Assembly: GCF_013284035.1 (NCBI RefSeq)
Contig: NZ_CP054141.1
Location: 1,178,001-1,242,000 of the forward strand
Direction of reading: 5' to 3'
Length of the DNA stretch: 64,000 nt
Source of the DNA: Flavobacterium sp. M31R6
Lineage (GTDB): Bacteria; Bacteroidota; Bacteroidia; Flavobacteriales; Flavobacteriaceae
Positions 1-7,307 of the stretch are shown piece after piece (within the stretch, counting starts at the first letter, position 1; every line of letters starts with the position of its first letter). Both the position numbers and the translations under genes were made by a program. Below the pieces are notes generated by a model. That model searched no databases. It saw only the letters and a program-made list of their open reading frames with translations, and had not been told where the DNA came from.

Positions 1-800
1 AAATGCGGCCCGCTTCCCATATAAACGTCCCAACGGCCATGATAGTTTTTGTCTAATTCTGCTTGAGTGATTACTGGAAAACTTGGATCTTTGGAAATAA
101 AAGGAATCACATCCATTCTAAATCCATCAATACCTTTGTCCAGCCACCAACGCATCATACTGTAGATTTCTTGTCTTACTTTTGGATTTTCCCAATTCAA
201 ATCGGGTTGTTTGAAATTGAAATAATGAAGGTAATAAGAGTCGGTGGTTTTGTCATATCTCCAACCACTTCCATCGGCTTCAAAAGCTCCTGGGCGAAAC
301 GCTGGTTTTCCTTTTTCTGCCGGCCACCAATGGTAGTAATCTCGGTATGGATTGTCACGAGATTTACGGCTTTCTTGGAACCATTTGTGTTCGTCACTAC
401 TGTGATTTACAACTAAATCCATGACTAATTTGATGCCTCGTTCATGCATTCCTTTTAACAAAGCATCAAAATCCTGCATTGTGCCAAATTCTTTCATAAT
501 ATTTTGATAATCGGAAATATCATAACCGTTATCTGCATTTGGAGAACTGTAAATTGGATTCAGCCAAATGATATCGACACCCAAACTTTTTAAGTAGTCC
601 AGTTTGGAAATAATTCCTTTCAAATCGCCTACGCCGTCACCATCAGAGTCTTTGAAACTGCGCGGGTAAATCTGGTAAACGACCGCTTCTTTCCACCATT
701 TTCTGTCAATAGGAGCTTTTTTTTCTTGAGCTGTCATAGTATTGCAAAAGATATTAATTAGTGTAATTAATACGAGCGAAATTGTGATGTTCTTTTTCAT
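1..800 (-). CDS. GH13 alpha-glucosidase (oligo-1,6-glucosidase type), 3' end outside window
   Basis: Reads leftward from an ATG at 798-800 and stays open to the window edge (266 codons seen). It starts with a cleavable signal peptide of about 24 residues ending in a TAQ site, so the enzyme is probably periplasmic or exported. The TIM-barrel start is clear: AVVYQIYPRSF near residue 39, DLVVNHSS at 128-135 (region I) and GFRMDVI at 226-232, in which D230 is the expected nucleophile. The general-acid Glu region lies outside the window. The layout resembles alpha-glucosidases and oligo-1,6-glucosidases that split sucrose, isomaltose or malto-oligosaccharides; the exact linkage cannot be told. It is the last visible gene of the leftward GH32-MFS-fructokinase-GH13 operon, 12 bp after the kinase stop. 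Confidence 0.9.
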   Translation of the reverse strand, partial: MKKNITISLVLITLINIFCNTMTAQEKKAPIDRKWWKEAVVYQIYPRSFKDSDGDGVGDLKGIISKLDYLKSLGVDIIWLNPIYSSPNADNGYDISDYQNIMKEFGTMQDFDALLKGMHERGIKLVMDLVVNHSSDEHKWFQESRKSRDNPYRDYYHWWPAEKGKPAFRPGAFEADGSGWRYDKTTDSYYLHYFNFKQPDLNWENPKVRQEIYSMMRWWLDKGIDGFRMDVIPFISKDPSFPVITQAELDKNYHGRWDVYMGSGPH

Positions 801-812
801 TTTAGTTGTTGT

Positions 813-1721
813 TTATTTTTTTATTGGATTCATAAAAGAATCTATAGTTGACTCGTTGATTTTAGGATTGGCTCCTTCTTTTTGTGCTACTAATGCCCCG
901 ATGGCGCAAGCAAAATCGATAGCTTTTTGCGGGTCTTCTTTGGCTAATAATTTACTTAAAAGGCCAGCCAAAAAGGAATCACCAGCTCCAACAGTATCAG
1001 CCACTTTTATTTTGTAACCACTATTGTAATAGAATTGATTGTTATAATACAAAACGGCTCCATGATTACCCTTGGTCACGCAAATATGTTTGGTGTTGGT
1101 TTGTTCGGCCATAAAAAGAATGTTTTGTTCCAATGAATGAAAGGGTGATTGTAGATAATCACTGATTTCATAAATTTCATCATCATTGAATTTTATAAAA
1201 TCGGCTTCATGCATCAGATGATTGAGTACTTCTTTAGTATAAAATGGTGCTCGTAAATTGACATCAAAAACAGTGTATTTTGCATAATTTATTAATTCAA
1301 ATAAAGTGTTTTTCGAAATGGCATCTCTACATACTAAACTGCCAAAAACCAATGCGTCAGCTTTTTTCACAATAATTTCGTCTTCTAGTGTGCCAATAAT
1401 TTTATCCCAAGCAGCAGGATAATTAATGGTGTACGAAGCGGAACCTTTTTCGTTTAATTCTACAATGACTTCGCCTGTTTTTAGATTTTCATCAACTTGT
1501 ATGGAATCCGAATTTACCTTGTGGTCTTTAATATATTCTAGCAATTCTTTTCCTATTTCGTCATTTCCTATTCGGCTTATTATTTGAGATTGTATTCCCA
1601 ATGAAGCCAGTCGAATAGCCACGTTTAATGGAGCTCCTCCTATTTTTTTATGAGTTGGAAAAACGTCAAACAAGACTTCTCCAAAACATACCACACTGAT
1701 TTTTTGATTTGTTGCTTTCAT
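813..1721 (-). CDS. PfkB-family fructokinase
   Basis: A 302-residue cytosolic sugar kinase of the PfkB/ribokinase fold. The N-terminal half has the substrate-lid GGAPLNVA motif near residue 28. The C-terminal half has the ATP/anion-hole motif GAGDSFLAG, in which D248 is the catalytic base. The start overlaps the stop of the sugar porter by 4 bp (ATGA), which indicates translational coupling. Its position between a GH32 beta-fructosidase, an MFS sugar porter and a GH13 alpha-glucosidase supports fructose as substrate (ATP + fructose to fructose 6-phosphate). Substrate assignment rests on context; PfkB kinases are hard to separate by motif alone. Confidence 0.88.
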   Translation of the reverse strand: MKATNQKISVVCFGEVLFDVFPTHKKIGGAPLNVAIRLASLGIQSQIISRIGNDEIGKELLEYIKDHKVNSDSIQVDENLKTGEVIVELNEKGSASYTINYPAAWDKIIGTLEDEIIVKKADALVFGSLVCRDAISKNTLFELINYAKYTVFDVNLRAPFYTKEVLNHLMHEADFIKFNDDEIYEISDYLQSPFHSLEQNILFMAEQTNTKHICVTKGNHGAVLYYNNQFYYNSGYKIKVADTVGAGDSFLAGLLSKLLAKEDPQKAIDFACAIGALVAQKEGANPKINESTIDSFMNPIKK

Positions 1722-3046
1722 TCGGTTATCATTTTTAGTTCTAATTCTTCAAGTGATAATCCTTTGGTTTCGGGCATCATAAACAAAACGAATACCAATT
1801 GCAATACCATCATAAAAGCAAAAAACGCAAAAATAGGCCAAGGATTTTCGTGAAATAAATCAATAACCACTGGGCCAAGTAAAGTAATTAATGCAGCAAA
1901 AATCCAATGAATACTGGTGCCGAAAGATTGCCCGCGAGCACGAACGGTATTTGGAAATATTTCGGATATAAAAACCCAAATTACAGCTCCTTGACCAATT
2001 GCATGCGAAGCGATAAAAACAAGAATGGATGTTAATAAAATGACAGGTCCTGCATTAGCTTTGAAAGCCCAAGCAATTATGCATAAGCTCAAAATATAAC
2101 CAATACTGCCAATTGTCATTAATAATTTTCTACCCAAAATGTCAATTAATCGCATGCCAATAATGGTAAAAATTAAATTGACAATACCAATTAGTATCGA
2201 GTTCATCAAAGATTCTTTCGAGCCTAATCCTGCCATTTCCAGTATTTCCGGTGCGTAGTATAAAATAAAATTAATTCCGGACAGTTGGTTAAAAAAAGCA
2301 ATTAAGAAAGCCAAGACGATTGGCCATTTGTATTTTTGGGTAAATAAATTTTCTTTTTCGGTGGAGTCAACCACATCTTTTTTGATTTCATTAAAATTTT
2401 CCAAAGCTTCTTCTTTAGCATAAATCATTTCAAGGACTTTCAATCCTGTAGCGTCATCTTTCTTGTTTAGTATCAACCAACGGGGACTATCTGGAATTTG
2501 AAAAACGATGACACTATAGATTAATGCTGGTAAAGCGACAATCCCAATCATCCATCGCCAGTCATTTGCACCTCCAAAACCTTCAAATAAATAATTGGAA
2601 AAAAAGGCAATCAGGATTCCAAACACAATATTGAATTGAAAAAGAGCAACTAGTTTTCCTCTGTTTTTGGCACTTGAAATTTCGGAGATATAAATAGGCG
2701 CGGCTACCGAAGAAGCTCCAACTCCGATTCCTCCTATAAATCTAAAAAAAGAAAAAACATACGGATTGGGAGCTAAAGCCGATCCTAAAGCTGATACTAA
2801 AAACAGGATTCCAATCCATAACAAGGTTTTTTTTCTTCCCCATTTGTCACAGGGAATCGCACCAAACAATGCTCCCAAAACGGTTCCCCATAATGCCATG
2901 GACATAATGAATAATCCATGGAATAGGGGAGTTGTGTGCCATAATTCCTTGATGGGTAAGTTGGCTCCTGATATTACTACAGTGTCAAAACCAAATAGAA
3001 ACCCAGCGACCGCTACCGTTATGGACCATTTTTGTACGTTATTCAT
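1718..3046 (-). CDS. MFS sugar porter (proton-coupled hexose/disaccharide uptake)
   Basis: A 442-residue, 12-helix major-facilitator protein of the sugar-porter family. Diagnostic motifs are GFDTVVISG in helix 1, DKWGRKKTL after helix 2, PDSPRWLI before the central loop and PETKGLSLEELE at the C-terminus. It would move a monosaccharide such as fructose or glucose, or possibly sucrose, across the inner membrane. It lies 3 bp downstream of the GH32 gene and overlaps the fructokinase start by 4 bp, so it is co-transcribed with both. The motifs show family membership only; the sugar is inferred from neighbours. Confidence 0.9.
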   Translation of the reverse strand: MNNVQKWSITVAVAGFLFGFDTVVISGANLPIKELWHTTPLFHGLFIMSMALWGTVLGALFGAIPCDKWGRKKTLLWIGILFLVSALGSALAPNPYVFSFFRFIGGIGVGASSVAAPIYISEISSAKNRGKLVALFQFNIVFGILIAFFSNYLFEGFGGANDWRWMIGIVALPALIYSVIVFQIPDSPRWLILNKKDDATGLKVLEMIYAKEEALENFNEIKKDVVDSTEKENLFTQKYKWPIVLAFLIAFFNQLSGINFILYYAPEILEMAGLGSKESLMNSILIGIVNLIFTIIGMRLIDILGRKLLMTIGSIGYILSLCIIAWAFKANAGPVILLTSILVFIASHAIGQGAVIWVFISEIFPNTVRARGQSFGTSIHWIFAALITLLGPVVIDLFHENPWPIFAFFAFMMVLQLVFVLFMMPETKGLSLEELELKMITE

Positions 3047-3049
3047 TTT

Positions 3050-4672
3050 TTATTTTTTAGTGGTTTTCAATAAAGTGTTTGTATCCCAAATGCCTTTTAT
3101 TTTAGCAATACTCAGGTTCTTGATTTCTTGATTTTCATCAGATTGTATGCTTAATTTAGTATAAGGCTTGTTTGGGAAAATTTGTTCCGTAAAGGCATAA
3201 ACTCCGTCATTTAAGAAAATTTCTATAGAGGACCAATCCAAAATAATTTGATAATCTAAAGTTGTTGTTGTTAGATTTGGTGTTTCGGTTTTGTGAATTG
3301 ATTTTCCAAAATCGGCTTCAAAATTGACTAATCCAGAATGGGTTCTGTCTATTGAAAAGGAATTCATTTTACGATCATAAATAAGAACTAATGAGTCATT
3401 GACTTCATTTGAAAACGTCAATTTTAAATTTTTGGCTAAAGCTTTAAAATCAATTTGAGATTGATTAAGATGATTGTACTCAAAAGCTATTTTTTTATTT
3501 GCTTGAATGTTCAATAATTCTTCTGAATATTCAGGGATTATAATTGTTTTCAATTGTTGGATTGGACAGTTTTTAAGAATATAATTAGTACCTATTTTTT
3601 CTAACGAAAGTTTTCTGGGCAAGGTCATGGCACTTCTCCAATTTTTTGTTGGAGTATTTCTGGCATACAACCAATTACTCATCCAGCCAATAAAAATGCG
3701 TTCATTATTTGGAGCATTATTATACGTCACACCAGCGTAATTGTCCGTTCCGTAATCAATCCACTTAATGTCTTTTTGATTGGTTTTAAAACTTTTTCCA
3801 TCATAATCGCCTATGAAATATTGTGTTCCGGAACCTCCATTTGGAGCCCCAGGATTGATACTGATGAGTAAAACCCATTTTTCTGCTGTAGAATTTTCAA
3901 CCTTTAGTTTGAACAAGTCGGGACATTCCCAAACACCGCCGTGAGCGCCACTGTTTTTGCCAAATTGACTCATGTAAGTCCAATCAATTAAATTTTTTGA
4001 ACTATAAAATTGAGCATGATCACCTGCAACGAGTGTTAAATTCCAAAGTTTTGTTTCTCGATTCCAAAATACTTTTGGGTCCCTGAAATCTTTCAGACTC
4101 TTGTTTCCAATAATCGGATTTCCTTTGTATTTAGTCCAAGTTTCTCCTTCGTCTAAGCTGTAGGCCAAACCTTGGGATTGCGTATTTATTTTTCCAGCCT
4201 TTTCGATTTCCATATTATGATAAGTAAAAATGGCAATCATTGGTGGATTTTCAACAGAGCCTAGTCCTGAAGTGTTATTGATGTCAACAACGGCGCTTCC
4301 AGAAAAAATAAGGCCTAATTTATCTGGAAATAAGGCGATTTTATGATGTTTCCAATGAATTAAATCTTTACTGGTGGCGTGTCCCCAATGCATTGGTCCC
4401 CAAACAATATCACCTGGGAAATATTGGTAAAACAAATGATAGGTTCCTTTGTAAAATACCAAACCGTTTGGATCATTCATCCATTTTTGTTCGGGGGAAA
4501 AATGAAATTGTGGACGAAAGGGTTCTTTGTAAAACAAATTAGAATCTGTTGCAATTGCTTCCGTCGTAGCAATAGTTATTGTGTTGGTATTTTCTTTTTT
4601 TTTGCAGGAAAAAAGCAATGCAAGTAGATTGAATGACAAAGCGAATAATATCCGATGGATTTTCAATTGCAT
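3050..4672 (-). CDS. GH32 beta-fructosidase lipoprotein (levanase/invertase type)
   Basis: A 540-residue glycoside hydrolase family 32 enzyme with a lipoprotein signal: a hydrophobic segment ending LLFSC, with Cys23 as the lipidated residue. The five-blade propeller motifs are intact: WMNDPNG (nucleophile D67), FRDP (transition-state stabiliser D198) and WECPD (acid/base E249). A C-terminal beta-sandwich follows (about residues 380-540). It would release fructose from sucrose, levan or inulin at the outer membrane or periplasmic face. It is the first gene of the leftward operon and is preceded by paired LacI-type palindromes. Whether it acts on the polymer or the disaccharide cannot be settled from the motifs. 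Confidence 0.93.
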   Translation of the reverse strand: MQLKIHRILFALSFNLLALLFSCKKKENTNTITIATTEAIATDSNLFYKEPFRPQFHFSPEQKWMNDPNGLVFYKGTYHLFYQYFPGDIVWGPMHWGHATSKDLIHWKHHKIALFPDKLGLIFSGSAVVDINNTSGLGSVENPPMIAIFTYHNMEIEKAGKINTQSQGLAYSLDEGETWTKYKGNPIIGNKSLKDFRDPKVFWNRETKLWNLTLVAGDHAQFYSSKNLIDWTYMSQFGKNSGAHGGVWECPDLFKLKVENSTAEKWVLLISINPGAPNGGSGTQYFIGDYDGKSFKTNQKDIKWIDYGTDNYAGVTYNNAPNNERIFIGWMSNWLYARNTPTKNWRSAMTLPRKLSLEKIGTNYILKNCPIQQLKTIIIPEYSEELLNIQANKKIAFEYNHLNQSQIDFKALAKNLKLTFSNEVNDSLVLIYDRKMNSFSIDRTHSGLVNFEADFGKSIHKTETPNLTTTTLDYQIILDWSSIEIFLNDGVYAFTEQIFPNKPYTKLSIQSDENQEIKNLSIAKIKGIWDTNTLLKTTKK

Positions 4673-4708
4673 TGTTTTTTGTATTTAAGTTAAAAAAAAA
4701 TGGAATTA

Positions 4709-4716
4709 TAAATTTA
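4709..4716 (-). promoter_or_regulatory. Possible -7 box of the leftward GH32 operon (TAAATTTA)
   Basis: On the minus strand TAAATTTA matches the Bacteroidota TAnnTTTG -7 element except for the last base. It lies about 37 bases before the GH32 start and downstream of the palindromic operators. No clear -33 TTG was found, so the call is weak. Confidence 0.3.
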
Positions 4717-4751
4717 GGATTCCTTTTTTAGTTATTTCTAATTATAAAAAT

Positions 4752-4786
4752 CGAAAACGTTTTCGGGACCTCGAAAACGTTTTCGA
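4752..4786. promoter_or_regulatory. Paired LacI-type operators in a divergent promoter region
   Basis: Two perfect palindromes sit between the divergent GH32 and GH65 genes: CGAAAACGTTTTCG at 4752-4765 and TCGAAAACGTTTTCGA at 4771-4786. Their centres are 20 bp apart, about two helical turns, so two dimers would bind on the same face. The central CG of an AT-flanked palindrome is typical of LacI/CcpA-family sites. The same core recurs at 7179-7192 and, with a mismatch, at 20901-20914. Confidence 0.8.
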
Positions 4787-4819
4787 TTTAAATTTCAATG
4801 AGTTACAGAATAAATGTTT

Positions 4820-4827
4820 TAAGTTTG
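4820..4827 (+). promoter_or_regulatory. Putative -7 box TAAGTTTG for the GH65 gene
   Basis: Matches the Bacteroidota TAnnTTTG consensus and lies 24 bp before the GH65 ATG. That would place the transcription start near 4834, with the paired operators about 48-82 bp upstream of it. Confidence 0.5.
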
Positions 4828-4851
4828 AATAACTAAAAAAAAAGAAAATAT

Positions 4852-6858
4852 ATGATTTCAAAAGTAAAAGGGTTGTTTTTCATACTCATGGTTGGATCAG
4901 CGATGTTTGGTCAGGAAAAATCCGATGAGTGGCATTTGTATGCTAATTCTAGAGAAAATTATTTTGGGGTGGCTATGGCCAATGGTAAAATTGGTATTGT
5001 AACTGATGATACCCCTCTAAAAACCAAGGAAATTATTCTGAATGGTGTTTATGATAGCAGTCCTGAAAACGGAATCAGTAGAATAGTGCGCGGTATAGAG
5101 TTTTTGAATCTCCATTTGAGTATTGATGCACAGGAAGTCAAATCAGATAATATTTCCAATTGGAGCCAGATTGTCAATATGAAAGAAGGAACAAGCACCA
5201 CTTCATTTTCGTTTAAAGATTTTGCTACTATCAATTATACAATTTTTGCAAATAGAGCTGTGCCTTATTCGGCTATGGCGATTGTTACTATTATTCCCAA
5301 AAAAGACATTGAAATTGTGGCTAATAATTACATGACGGTACCTGATGAACTAAAGGAAGCAGAAAGTCAGTATCGAGTGTTAAAAGACAATCAGTATTTG
5401 ATGCCTGTTTTTGGGACAACTGCAAAAACATTGACTGGTAAATATACAGTTTCGGCTGCCACGACTTTTTTGTTTGATGGCGAAACTGAAGTCTTGAAGC
5501 AAACAGGAAACGAAGTAGGCTTTTCGAAAAAGTTACTGAAAGGAAAGCAATATAGATTTGCAATTGCAGGAGGAATCTGCACTTCCAAGGATTTTAATGA
5601 TCCATTGAATGAATCCGAAAGACAACCTATTTATGCCTTGCAACAGGGAATTGATAATTTACTGAATCGTCATAAACAGGCCTGGGCCGAATTGTGGAAT
5701 ACAGGGGATATTCAAATAGAAGGGGATTTGGATGCGCAACAGCGTGTTCGTTTTGCATTATTTAATTTGTATTCCTACAACCGTCCTGAAACCAGAGAAA
5801 GTATTGCTCCTATGGGATTGTCTTCACAAGGATATAATGGGCATATTTTTTGGGATAGTGAACTTTGGATGTATCCGACACTTTTGGCATTACAACCGGA
5901 TATGGCCAAATCATGTTTGGACTATCGTTTCGATCGCTTGGAAAAAGCCAAACAAAAAGCCACTATTTATGGGTACAAAGGTGCAATGTATCCTTGGGAG
6001 TCGGATGATACAGGCGAAGAAGCCACACCAACTTGGGCTTTGACAGGAATTTTTGAGCAACATATTACTGCTGATGTGGCTATTGCTTTTTGGAATTATT
6101 ACTCATACACTCAAGATAAAACTTGGCTAAAAGAAAACTACAAAGTGCTTAAGGAAACCGCCGATTTTTGGGTAAGTCGCGTAATCAAAAATGGAGATGG
6201 TAGTTATTCTATTCTAAATGTCGTTGGAGCTGACGAGTATGCACAGCATGTAGATGATAATGCATTTACTAATGCTTCGACTATAGAAGCTTTGAAAAAC
6301 ACAATTAAGGCGGCAACCATTTTGAATGAGCCTATAAATCCAATGTGGCTGGATGTTTCGAATAAATTAATTATTCATTCTGAAAATGGAATTACCCAAA
6401 ACTACAAAGGATACAAAGGGCAAATGATCAAACAAGCTGATGTGAATTTATTGGCATATCCACTACATGTTATCACAGATAGAAAACAAATCGAAAAAGA
6501 CTTAGAGTATTACACTGAAAAAATTGATAAAAAAGATGGACCCGCTATGGCTTCGGGAGTATTATCTGTTTTGTATGCTAGATTAGGCGACAAGGACAAA
6601 GCGTATGCTTATTTTGTAAAATCGTATTTGCCTAATAGTCGTCCGCCATTTGGAGTGTTTTCGGAATCGGCTAATAGTAATAATCCTTATTTTGCAACTG
6701 GTGCGGGCGCAATGCTTCAGGCGGTTATTTATGGTTTTGGAGGTGTGGAGCAAACGGATAAAGGATTGAAGTACAATAAAGGGCTTTTGCCTAAACAATG
6801 GAAATCTTTAACGATAAAAGGAATTGGTCCTGACAATAGTATAATTACAATAAAATAA
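4852..6858 (+). CDS. GH65 alpha-glucoside hydrolase, secreted (kojibiose hydrolase-like)
   Basis: A 668-residue protein with a signal peptide of about 20 residues ending at FGQ. An N-terminal beta-sandwich is followed by an (alpha/alpha)6 barrel with GHIFWDSELW near residue 330 and GADEY, whose E462 is the expected general acid. FSESA follows with E605, which fits the general base used by the hydrolytic (inverting) branch of GH65, as in the Flavobacterium johnsoniae kojibiose hydrolase and acid trehalases. Phosphorylase members lack this second Glu and bind phosphate instead, so hydrolysis is favoured. Likely substrates are kojibiose, trehalose or a related alpha-glucoside released in the periplasm. 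It lies divergent to the GH32 operon and ends in a strong terminator. Exact specificity is uncertain. Confidence 0.87.
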   Translation: MISKVKGLFFILMVGSAMFGQEKSDEWHLYANSRENYFGVAMANGKIGIVTDDTPLKTKEIILNGVYDSSPENGISRIVRGIEFLNLHLSIDAQEVKSDNISNWSQIVNMKEGTSTTSFSFKDFATINYTIFANRAVPYSAMAIVTIIPKKDIEIVANNYMTVPDELKEAESQYRVLKDNQYLMPVFGTTAKTLTGKYTVSAATTFLFDGETEVLKQTGNEVGFSKKLLKGKQYRFAIAGGICTSKDFNDPLNESERQPIYALQQGIDNLLNRHKQAWAELWNTGDIQIEGDLDAQQRVRFALFNLYSYNRPETRESIAPMGLSSQGYNGHIFWDSELWMYPTLLALQPDMAKSCLDYRFDRLEKAKQKATIYGYKGAMYPWESDDTGEEATPTWALTGIFEQHITADVAIAFWNYYSYTQDKTWLKENYKVLKETADFWVSRVIKNGDGSYSILNVVGADEYAQHVDDNAFTNASTIEALKNTIKAATILNEPINPMWLDVSNKLIIHSENGITQNYKGYKGQMIKQADVNLLAYPLHVITDRKQIEKDLEYYTEKIDKKDGPAMASGVLSVLYARLGDKDKAYAYFVKSYLPNSRPPFGVFSESANSNNPYFATGAGAMLQAVIYGFGGVEQTDKGLKYNKGLLPKQWKSLTIKGIGPDNSIITIK

Positions 6859-6871
6859 TATTTTTTTATTA

Positions 6872-6932
6872 CCACAAACCTTAAAGTTGAATTTTTTAAA
6901 GAAAATTCAACTTTAAGGTTTGTGGTTTTTTT
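6872..6932 (+). terminator. Strong intrinsic terminator after the GH65 gene
   Basis: A perfect 24-bp inverted repeat (arms 6872-6895 and 6902-6925) with a 6-base loop, followed by a run of T. It ends the GH65 transcript and insulates it from the SusC promoter region. The A-rich 5' flank could give some activity on the other strand, but no gene there needs it. Confidence 0.9.
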
Positions 6933-7177
6933 ATGCTCAAAAATTGGAATTATTTTATTAATTAGCTGTAGGTTAGTTGTTTGTGATTTTTGCTATCAAA
7001 TCAATTTGAGTGCCTATCTTTATTATAAGTAAAATAGGATTAAAATTATTTAATTTTTCTTTTTATTTTGAATTTTTCAATTAAAATGCTTAAAAATAAT
7101 TAAATGTGTTTTTTTTACACTTTTTTATTCCATTATATATTTTTATTTCTTAAAATTTTAACACTCAATTTTCGAAA

Positions 7178-7192
7178 TCGAAAACGTTTTCG
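7178..7192. promoter_or_regulatory. LacI-type operator upstream of susC
   Basis: TCGAAAACGTTTTCG repeats the core of the operators at 4752-4786 exactly. It is preceded by a further half-site TCGAAATCG. It lies about 55 bp upstream of the putative -7 box, outside the usual repressor position. Confidence 0.75.
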
Positions 7193-7247
7193 GTCTTACT
7201 ACAACGTTATAGTTTTGGTTTTCTTAAAATTTTCTTAATAAAATAAC

Positions 7248-7255
7248 TATGTTTG
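7248..7255 (+). promoter_or_regulatory. Putative -7 box TATGTTTG of the susCD operon
   Basis: Fits TAnnTTTG, with a start point near 7262 and a leader of about 45 bases before the SusC ATG at 7308. No convincing -33 TTG at the usual distance, which would fit a promoter that needs an activator. Confidence 0.45.
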
Positions 7256-7307
7256 ACTTTATATTTTAAACAAATAACCAAATTATTAACTAACTTATTT
7301 ATTACGT

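Larger units (their letters stand above)
6933..7307 (+). promoter_or_regulatory. Long AT-rich regulatory region before susC
   Basis: About 375 bp without a coding frame between the GH65 terminator and SusC. It contains one LacI-type palindrome (7178-7192) and one TAnnTTTG -7 element (7248-7255). The rest is A/T-rich with no further structure that I can support. Confidence 0.6.

Noticed and set aside
63..416. Plus-strand frame opposite the GH13 gene
   Set aside because: Antisense shadow of the GH13 coding frame, with no domain of its own.
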